Shown here one piece after another: positions 55,824 through 64,000 of a stretch of DNA of 64,000 nucleotides (positions are counted from its first letter, which is position 1; every line of letters starts with the position of its first letter). The stretch is from Pelobates cultripes. Its lineage: Eukaryota; Chordata; Amphibia; Anura; Pelobatidae. Made by a program: the position numbers and the translations under genes. The notes below the pieces were generated by a model, which was not told the origin of the DNA, did no database searches, and saw nothing but the letters and a program-made list of their open reading frames with translations. The stretch is taken from contig OW240915.1 in NCBI GenBank assembly GCA_933207985.1, positions 106,760,163 through 106,824,162 of the forward strand, given 5' to 3'.

Positions 55824-57940
55824 CTTCACAAGGAGGAAACAGAATAATATACATTTGTCAGCTTTACCATGATGATTGGGATTTTAAAAAGGGTAACACA
55901 CTTAAAAAATGACTCAATGATTTGATGGAAAGAAATGATGGGTTAAGTACGATGTATTTAATATCTAGTAAAGTAACAAACCGCAAGGAGTGAAACAGGT
56001 GGGGGAATTATTTGTTTTTTGTCTCCTCTCCTGCAATCCGTGAAGGCTGGTCTATGAGGGAAGCCCCTAGTTTAATTAAAAAATAATCTTTTGGAACTGC
56101 TTTAAAGATTAACAAAGTCCACCCTTCTTGTTTACACTTTTTAAAAGTGGTGATTTCAAGAGACACCTTTGAGTTGTATCCTTCTGGCTACCAATCAGGA
56201 AGCCAAGAGGTTGCTCTTCTTCACTTGCTTTGAGAAGATTGTGGATGCAGTGTGAATTTGTCGCTCATGTGCCTGACACCAGGAGCAAAATGGAAGTAGT
56301 ACAAGGCAAGGAAACCTTTTACTACTAAATTAGAGGTAAATTACTTGTTTATTTGGTGTCGGCAGATGGGGCTGCAGTAATCTAAATGGGCTAGAAAACA
56401 GACCAATGTTATCAATAAATTAATTTATGTGTAATGATGGAGCGATCCTTTAACTTAAATATTCATAAAAAAGTAATCTTACACTAGGTTTTGTGTGTTA
56501 AAAAACGGCTAGCTGCCTTTCTGTAATAATTCAATTTCCTGCAGGTCACCTCACCCCCTCCACACCACCACCTGGTGGCAGTCTGGAGAAGCTGTTGAGA
56601 GCACTAATCATGTCAAAGTCATAAGTTAATTGTAATAAAAATGGCATGTCTCAGCAGATATTACACATACCCGGTCTATAAGAAGGGATTTGTGATGTAC
56701 CTAATCATTGGCCATGGGGACATCGGAACCAGATGCTTAAAATACAAGCAGGCATATTGCAGTTGTTAACAGTGTAGGGGGATTACTGTCACAGCAGAAG
56801 ACGGAAAAGGATGGAAACAGAAAGCAACTCTCTTATGTCATTGACTATACACTTATACATTGTAATTGTGTTTTCATTCACTATATATAGACAGACAATG
56901 TATATATTTTATTAGAAAATTCATAGCTACCCACCACCTGATAAGGTAACCCAGAAGCAGAAAATTAACGGTCATGATCTTTGATTTTCAAGTAAAAATT
57001 TTTACAAGAGATTACAAAGCATTATATGCCACTGCATCACTTTTATTTGTATAAAAAGAAGTTTAAACTTAATTCAAACAGTATGTACATTTTTCATATA
57101 GATCATATGTGAATGTGTAAACTACTCAACAGAAAGGCAGGAAACTATGTAAAACCTTCATAAAAACTAAAAGCGGTGTTTTTTAGAACATTAAAAAGTA
57201 ATCCATCCATAATGTAATCATATAATAATTTTTTTGTAGAGGTGCTTAGATTGACATTGTAACTTAGCCAGTTATGCTTTTTAAATGCATCCTTTCATGT
57301 CCCTCTACTTCCCCTTGCTTTTAAGTTTTTCTTTTTTAGTTTTTTTTTTTTTTTTAGTTTACCTTGGTTTTTGAATTATAAAGAAGATAAAGTAATGATC
57401 AGAGTTTAAGTCTAATTTCAGTTGCAAAGCTAATTTACCCACAATCCATCAGTCAAAAGAACCGCACATTCAAATTGCAAATGTCTGGAGTAGCAAAGTA
57501 ATTATATGTAAAGAAATTATATCTCTGCAACCTCTGTCAGTATGAGCTACATGGCATGATGTATCATTCACAGAGACAGCTTGTGTCTACCATCAGCCAC
57601 TAGCTAACACCTTCAGGGACTCATAGTCAGGCAGCCTGTCCAGCTTCAGATATAGAGGTTTTCCAGGAAACATCATAGTGGCTCATCCCTCACATTGAAG
57701 ATACGGGCCCACAGCCCAAGGACTGTGCTAGCAACATTCCTATACAATTATTGCCTGATCCTACACTGCCAACAGACTTCACCTTCCACCTCCAGCTGTT
57801 TTTTAATAAGCAAAAAATAGAACTGTGTCTGTTGCCCACAAACCCGTTATGTACTGAGAAGCAATTGCCCACTTGACACTTGCCAGCCTTCTTCTGACTG
57901 ACCTCTGATCCCTCCCTTCTTTTATTGATATTTTTGTTTT
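55824..57940. other. AMPH intron, no gene recognised
   Basis: Ordinary mixed sequence. T-run at 57330-57360; no supported element. Confidence 0.45.
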
Positions 57941-57943
57941 TAT

Positions 57944-60900
57944 TTGAATAACCATCCCTTCATCTCTGTGCCTAGATACATATCCCCCTCCCTCAGCTTT
58001 ATTGCAAGCCTATCTGACCCTTACATATCTTTATTCAACAGCCTGATTTCAAAACTATCTAGCTCCAATACTGCTGTAAGAAAGTCTGATAACTGCCCTC
58101 CCCACACCACCCCATGCTCAGTATTACATTTAGATTGTCTGTCACACCCAAATTTTAAATAAGTAAAAATAACAGGTGTACAAACTGCCTCTTATTAGTA
58201 CACTGCTGCACTTTCCTAACCCATAAAACTTAATATTTACCCTACCTTCACCTATTCTTGATATTCCAATTATTTCCAATTTACTTTTTCCCAGTTTAGC
58301 AATGATCTGTCTTCTCCTCCTCTTTATTTCCTCCTTCTCCGTCAGTATAAAAATCTCTCCTTACACCCACTTCACTCATCCCCCAACCACTTTTACTTAT
58401 GCCTCTCTCTGCAACACTCCCCCCTTCTCTCATCTTATGCCTTGTACTCATTTTACTACTCTCTCACTCCTACCCACAATCGATCTCATCCTAGACCCCA
58501 TGCATACAAAACCCATTTACACCACCTGTCACTTTCTCTCTTCCTGCTTCTAGAATCTGGTGATGTCTCTCCCAATCCAGGGCCGTTCACCTTCTCTACA
58601 CACACTCCAAAAACCAGAAACCTCATCAAAATACCCTGCCCTTTACCCTGACTCACGAACATTCAGTGGGCACTATGGAATGCCCGCTCCGTCTGCAGCA
58701 ATCTGAAATCAACAGCCATACACAACTTTTTCATCTCAAACTAACACTACTTGCACTTACAAAGACCTGGCTGTACCCCTCTGATAGCGCTACTCCTGTC
58801 TCTTTAGGTTTTGGTGGGCTACAATTCTCTCACACTCCCAGACTCAACTGTAAGGAGGTGGTGTAGGCATCCTTCTCTCCCCTCATTGTACCGGTCCTGT
58901 ACATCCTGCTCCTGTTGCGGATCATTTCTTTCTTGGCTTCTAATATCCAGTACTCTTTTTACAATGCTTGTTTAGTTTTTCTTGGTTTTTCTGGTTTTCT
59001 ATTCTATGTCTGGTTTTCTTTATGCTGGGTTTTCTGGGTTCATTCCTTTATTCCGTTCCTGGAATTCCCAGTCTCCTGGATTCCTTTAAATGTTTTTTTT
59101 TTTGTTGCCACACCCATTCCTTTGCCATTAATCCTTTTTGTTTCAGTCTGTTCCTGCAAGCAGTGGTCTCATTTCCTGTCTCATTTCTTTGCAGGTAAGT
59201 ACGGTGTGTGTTTTATTGTTGTTTATTTAGTCAAGCATATCTAGGCAGTTAGGTCCCACCATAATTGGAGTACTTTGGCGCAGTGTTTGGCTGCATACAT
59301 CTTGACAAAATATGTATGTCTAAATCTCCAATGTTTATTACATATATAGTACTTTGTTATGTCTCCTTGTTTTGCCTTGTATCTGTTGTCTTGTTTTAAT
59401 TTGTCTTGTATTCCCAGTTTATGTGCAGCCCTGTCCTGCCCTGCCCATGTCCTGTTCATGTTTCCCTCATGTATTGTGTACATGTCCTGGGTTCTGCTTT
59501 CTGTCCTGCTCCGGTTCTTGGTTCTTCTAGTCTTGTCTTGTTATCTTGTTTGGTGCCTGTTCTATTCTTGCCTTGTTTCTAGTACTGGATACATTTCTGC
59601 TGCAGAGCCTCCCTATCCAGATCCTGGGAGGTCTGCATATTATCATCTAGCTCCTGGGATCCGTTGCTGCATCAGGGCCCTGGTATGTGGCCGCACAAAT
59701 GCTGGTGCTCAACACCAGGGGGTGTGTGGTTACCCTGCATCAGGCCCTGATAGTCTATTTCCATGCTGTGACTCCTATCTTCATCACCAGGCATACAGGG
59801 GTCCCGGTCTCTGGACAGCCACCGTGACAGTACCTTTCAACCAATCATAACTGCCCCTTTCCTTCTTTTGAAGTTCACACTGTCTGCCTATTTAAACCCA
59901 CTCCATTAAAAATTTCTATCATCTACCACCACCCCTCACCCCCCAATCATCCTATGCTATTCATTGAGAACCTTTTTTTTCTGGCTTCCCAATCAACAAC
60001 CCCAACTGCACTGATGCCTCTCGTCTGCTCTCTGTAACCTCCACCTTTGGCCTCACGCAATGGTCCAATTTAGCAACCCATACAGCGGGAAACACTCTTG
60101 ATCTCGCCTTCACCAATCTCTGTACTGCCTCTAATCTCGCCAATATTCCTTTTCCTCTATCTGACCACCATCTGCTGACTTTTGACATCGGCATACCCAA
60201 GACCAAATTGACACCACCGTCTGAACATCAATCTCACAGAAACCTCCTGTCTTAACCTAGAGCATTTCTCCACTAATCTCCAAACTCTTCTTTTACCTGT
60301 CTTAAACCTCACCTGTCCTAGCTCTGCAACCTCCTTTACAATTCCACCCTCTCCTCTCAACTAGACATCATGGCACCTCCTACATTTAAACGCAGCAAGC
60401 GCCCCCAACAATAACTTTGGCACACCAAGCTGACTCGATACCTCCAAAAATGATCCAGAACTGCTGAACGCTGTAGGAGAAAGTCTCACTGTGCATCTAA
60501 CTTTCTCCACTATAACTTTATGCTGCGCTCATACAGCTTGGCTCTTTCTTCTGCAAAAGTAAATGACTTCAATACCCTCATAACCACACTCGCCCGCGAA
60601 CCCAAACGACTTTTTCACACATTTAACTCTCTTCTTCGCCCTATTGTTCCTTCTCCACCTACTAACTTGACCGCCTCAGACTTTGTAACTCACTTCACTG
60701 ACAAGATATCTACACTCAGGGAAGAGATCTCTCATCTTTCTTCTTCCCCTCACAATAATTCCCCTAACCTCACTCCCTCTGCTCTTCTACGCTCATTCGG
60801 ACCTGCTACGGCGGAAGAGGCTTCTGCTCTGCTCCAGTCCTCCCGCCCCACCACCTGCTCCTTAGATCCAATTCCCTCGCATCTAATTCATACTCTGTCT

Positions 60901-61880
60901 TCTTCTCTTTCTCTACCTCTCACTAAAATTCTCAATCTCTCTCTCTCCTCGCTCTTCAAACATGCAATTGTAACCCCAATTCTAAAGAAGCCCAACTCCC
61001 CGTCCAACTACCATCCTATCTCGATACTGCCTTTTACGTCCAAGATCCTTTGACTTCGACCTCTCCTTCACGCCTCATGTTCAGTCTATCGCCAAATCCT
61101 GCCGCTTCCATCTCAAAAACATTGTACGCATCCGACCCTACTTAAAGCCAGATGCGACAAAGGTGCAGGTCCATTCCACTGTCCTTTCTCGCCTTGACTA
61201 CTGTAATCCGCTTCTCAGTGGTCTTACGTGCTCCCAGCCTGCGCCGTTAAAGTCCATAATGAATGCATCGGCGAGGCTCATCTTCCTGTCCGCCCGCACC
61301 TCCCACTCCTCACCCTTCTGTGAGTCCCTACATTGGCTTCCTGTAAGATATAGGGCTCAATTTAAAATATTGGTTCTTGCTTTCAAATCTCTACATAATG
61401 CTGCTCCCACCTATCTATCCTCCCTAATACACAAGTATGTCCTGTCTAGGCCCTTACGCTCTGCTGAAAACTTACGTCTATCTTCTGTCCATACTCCCAC
61501 CTCTGATGCTCACCTTCAAGGCTTTGAGGGCTGCACAGTTCCTGTGGAACTTACTTCCCTCCTCCATTAGATGCTCACCCAGTCTCCACACCTTCAAAAA
61601 ATCATTAAAAACCCACTTCTTCATAAAAGCGTATCAGTTAAACTGTTAATAGCTCCGGACTGATTCCTTTCTTGTAACTGTCATTAGTCTAATACTATCC
61701 TTACCTTTTGTGTCACTTTACCCCACTCCCTCTAGCATGTAAGCTCATTGAGCAGGGCCCTCAACCCCTCTGTTCCTGTGTGTCCAACTTGTCTGGTTAC
61801 AACTACTTGTTTGTTCGTCCACCCACTGTAAAGCGCTGCGGAATTTGTTGGCACTATTTAAATAACATAATAATACAATT
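57944..61880 (+). pseudogene. L2/Rex-type LINE, interrupted and internally deleted
   Basis: In order: LESGDVSPNPGPFTF (LINE N-terminal hallmark, 58550), WNARSVCSNLKS (endonuclease, near 58677), a 0.9-kb foreign insert (about 58920-59860), LSDHHLLTFDIG (endonuclease SDH end, about 60157-60195), RT N-terminal region (60520-61053: VTHFTDKISTLREEI, SNYHPISILP), a jump lacking the RT catalytic core, then the C-terminal region SRLDYCNPLLSG...ARLIFLSA...SLHWLPVRYRAQFKIL (61163-61570). The 3' tail AAAGCGCTGCGGAATTTGTTGGC (near 61830) is typical. Inactive. Confidence 0.85.
58918..59860. other. Unidentified insert in the LINE endonuclease
   Basis: TTTCTTGGTTTTTCTGG-rich start, and GC-richer 3' half with CACCAGGGGGTGTGTGG. 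The frame 59359-59850 has no domain. ATCAT occurs at both edges (58920 and about 59844), a possible short target duplication. An LTR-type insertion is possible, but TG...CA borders were not found. Confidence 0.4.
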
Positions 61881-62137
61881 TTGAACTCACATTTATGAGA
61901 TCGATCACTACAAAAGAGAACTGTTACATGTATTATAACTGTATACATAGTACACACATATAACTATAACACTTAAGTTCTCAGTCTAGACAATAGTACT
62001 GTTTAGAGATCCTTTTTGTACTTTTGAGGTGAGGATGGTATTGTGACGCTGACATAGGCTGATGGAAATAGATGGGAGGGTGCATTTGATGAGATGGCAG
62101 TAAATGAATTTATGAGATGGTGTGTAATGTAACTCAC
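61881..62137. other. AMPH intron between LINE and exon
   Basis: Short unassigned stretch, AT-rich, ends at the donor of the exon. Confidence 0.5.
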
Positions 62138-62257
62138 CATTGTGTCCTCTGCCACCTCATTTTGTTCTGCAACTGTGGTGCTCTCAACAGAAACATCAGA
62201 AAGTACCTGGGGCTCGTCAGGCTTTGTATCCACAGGAGCAGCTACCTCTGAGTCCAC
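62138..62257 (-). CDS. AMPH: Amphiphysin acidic linker exon (most upstream in window)
   Basis: 40 codons, phase 0: VDSEVAAPVDTKPDEPQVLS to EQNEVAEDTM. Donor GTGAGT is strong; acceptor CAAAACAAG is weak, with a T-run 15 nt upstream. STTVAEQNEVAE echoes the STTES...VVEQEKDS of 53984-54106. The rest of AMPH (BAR domain and clathrin-binding region) lies beyond 64000. Confidence 0.75.
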
Positions 62258-62334
62258 CTTGTTTTGCCATGATAAAAAAAATGTTCACTAAACATAGACT
62301 ACGTTTAAATGTTATGTGTTACTGATATGGTCCC

Positions 62335-62498
62335 GTGAGGGATATTCACTAAAGTGAGAATTCACAGTGAATTTCAAATGTTAGATTAAAGTAGCTGAAC
62401 TGGAATAACGGCTAATTTAGAGAATGTTTCTCGTTTGGCTATTTTGACCTTAGATTTTAAAGTCACTTTGAATTCTCACTTGTGTGAATAACCCTGTA
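62335..62498. mobile_element. MITE, CACTAAAGTGAGAATTC family
   Basis: Starts GGGATATTCACTAAAGTGAG and ends GAATTCTCACTTGTGTGAATAACCC; fold-back with AAAGTAGCTGAACTGG / TTGGCTATTTTGACC. It lies 78 bp upstream (minus sense) of an AMPH exon. Confidence 0.7.
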
Positions 62499-62518
62499 TG
62501 TGCAAGATTAAACACTAG

Positions 62519-62872
62519 AAGGGTTATTTACTAAAATGAAAATTCAAAGTGATTTTGAAGGGAGACTATAGTGCCAGTAAAACAAACCCCTGGCACTACA
62601 GCTTCCCCGTCTGTAAAGTTTACTAAAAAAAAATAAAAATGGCAATAATTACCTTTGCAGCGTTAAGGGAGCTGGGACACTGCACCCAGGCCACTTCAAT
62701 GAGCTGAAATGGCAGCATGGCTACTTTGACCTTAATGGACACTATAGACATGCAGTCTATAGTGTCCATTAAGGTCAAAGTAGCCATGCTGGAACCATAC
62801 CTGACTTAGAAATTTGACCTTTGAATTCACTTTGATTCCACTATGAATTCCCCATATTTCTCACTTTAGTAA
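62519..62872. mobile_element. MITE (GTGAGAAT family) with TTAA-type sequence nested inside
   Basis: Outer ends GGGTTATTTACTAAAATGA and TTTCTCACTTTAGTAAC. Inside, about 62558-62715 carries AGGACC-family sequence (GAGACTATAGTGCCAG, CACTTCAATGAGCTGAAAT), followed by the 33-bp element 62736-62768. Confidence 0.6.
62736..62768. mobile_element. 33-bp palindromic TTAA element
   Basis: TGGACACTATAGAC, 5-nt centre, then its exact complement, between TTAA at 62732-62735 and 62769-62772. The flanks GGCTACTTTGACC are also inverted, so the total perfect palindrome is 36-bp arms (62714-62749 and 62755-62790). Confidence 0.7.
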
Positions 62873-64000
62873 CTGTAGTGTCTTGAAATGTCATTCAACA
62901 ATTCTTCTCTATGCAAATCTTTTCTTCTTTCTTTTTTTAAGTGGCAGATATATTTGCTTTTATCTTGATATTTCCTTTAGTGATTTAATTGAAAAGTGAA
63001 AATATATATATATTTAGATTTTTTGCTTGCTGAAAAATAATTTGGACGGTTAAAGTCTAGGCTTAGAGCTCAGCCATCCAGAAGTATTTGGACAGACTGA
63101 AATCCAAACACGATTCTGTCTTATTTGGAGCTAGAAATGCACAACCCAAGCTTTGTTAAATAGTGTGAACAATGTCCCGATTTTGTTGTGCAAATGGTAC
63201 CATGTGCAATCAGATGGTTTTCCCCATTTGGACTTAAGTAAATAGACAGTGTCTACAATACCACCAAGTAATTAATTTCATTGCATTTTTTTTTTTATGT
63301 AACAAGGCAGGTATGTAACAAATTAATTTATTAATGTGTTGCTCCACAAGAATCATGACCACTTACGTCATTTGAAGTGGTCATGGTGATGCAGATTGTA
63401 TTTGCTTGATTTTAGAATGAAACACTTAACGTACAGAGGTAATGAACTTCAGCACCCCCAGCAGCTTCATTAGCAGCCCAGAACACTATTTTTGTTGGAT
63501 GCTGTACCCTGTGACAAGATGTATTGCTGATGCAAGGTAAGCATGCCTTTGTTTTGGATTTATTGATTACTTGGCTCATAGCTTTCTTCTTGCTCTGTAT
63601 AATGGGGAAGCACGGGTTGTGTATTTTGGGATGTTAAAACTACCCAAAATTGGGACAAGGGTCATAATATCCATATATTAATTTGTTTATTAATAATTAC
63701 AGATTTAAGTGGAGTGTGGTTTATATATTTTAACTGCAGGGAAGTGGTTGTTTAGGTGATATCTCCCTTTTTAAAAGGCATAAACTTGCATGTGTGTTTT
63801 TATATTTTATTCTAACACTTGTTGTGACTATATCCACAGGTGGCTGGTGGCGTTTTAAGGTGGTGATCCTGCCCCTGGAATTTGACTCCACTCCTTTGCT
63901 TTATCTATAAACCAACGAGTCAATACTTGTTATGAAACATCGATTTATTCACAAAACGCCAAATGTTTGTGAGTTCAAAGCTGAAAGGCAACATTTAGGC
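62873..64000. other. AMPH intron, no gene recognised
   Basis: AT-rich sequence with no recognisable element ends, exons or domains. Confidence 0.45.

Noticed and set aside
1..64000. tRNA, rRNA or snRNA genes
   Set aside because: No cloverleaf with A/B boxes, rRNA core or snRNA signature was recognised on either strand by eye; a covariance search was not possible.

Overview
This is a vertebrate nuclear window, most likely from a frog. The inference rests on Tx1/L1-type LINEs, a Penelope-like element (PLE), a dense population of TTAA-flanked MITEs, Tc1 elements, and introns with GT-AG borders. Nothing bacterial or viral was recognised. Two host genes are visible, both on the minus strand. (1) The 3' part of the amphiphysin gene (AMPH) occupies about 35.3-62.3 kb. 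Six coding exons run 62257 -> 35338 and end in a C-terminal SH3 domain split over the last two exons. All exons are in phase 0. (2) An intact, intronless 816-codon symplekin-like ORF lies at 23808-26258, downstream of AMPH. It has its own poly(A) signal and a compact upstream region with four 40-bp CCAAT-containing repeats plus an ETS site. I read it as a symplekin retrogene lacking the N-terminal part of the parent.

Layout: 1-6943 is a near full-length Tx1/L1-like LINE (+), with ORF1 broken by three stops and ORF2 fully open (1267 aa). 7102-10951 is a PLE on the minus strand: ORF1 is split by a 1.28-kb hAT-type element (perfect 8-bp target duplication) that holds an assembly gap, and ORF2 has lost its reverse-transcriptase core, fusing its N-terminus to the GIY-YIG end. 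11-15 kb holds a strand-switching minisatellite, a second hAT-like copy and a diverged ~310-330-bp tandem repeat. 15.9-17.7 kb holds several TTAA elements, one only 72 bp. 17.2-20.5 kb holds an L2-like LINE between two hammerhead-ribozyme-like PLE fragments. 20.5-22.0 kb is an L1 remnant and 22.2-23.5 kb holds two MITEs. After the symplekin-like gene, 28.4-30.2 kb is a GAATTAATTAAAG minisatellite with a MITE inside it.

AMPH introns are filled with mobile DNA. The last intron (35446-47088) carries two large TTAA elements in opposite orientation, one nested in an L1 and itself interrupted, plus MITEs and a deleted Tc1. The preceding intron carries a 1.64-kb Tc1 pseudo-element. Further upstream are a hammerhead-like PLE fragment with all core positions, an L2/Rex-type LINE broken by an unrelated 0.9-kb insert, and a 33-bp perfect palindrome flanked by TTAA that looks like a mobile element reduced to its two ends.

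The host coding content is therefore small and the rest is layered transposon history. Most interesting for follow-up: the symplekin-like retrogene and its promoter array, the hammerhead-like motifs, the RT-less PLE ORF, and the extreme miniaturisation of TTAA elements.
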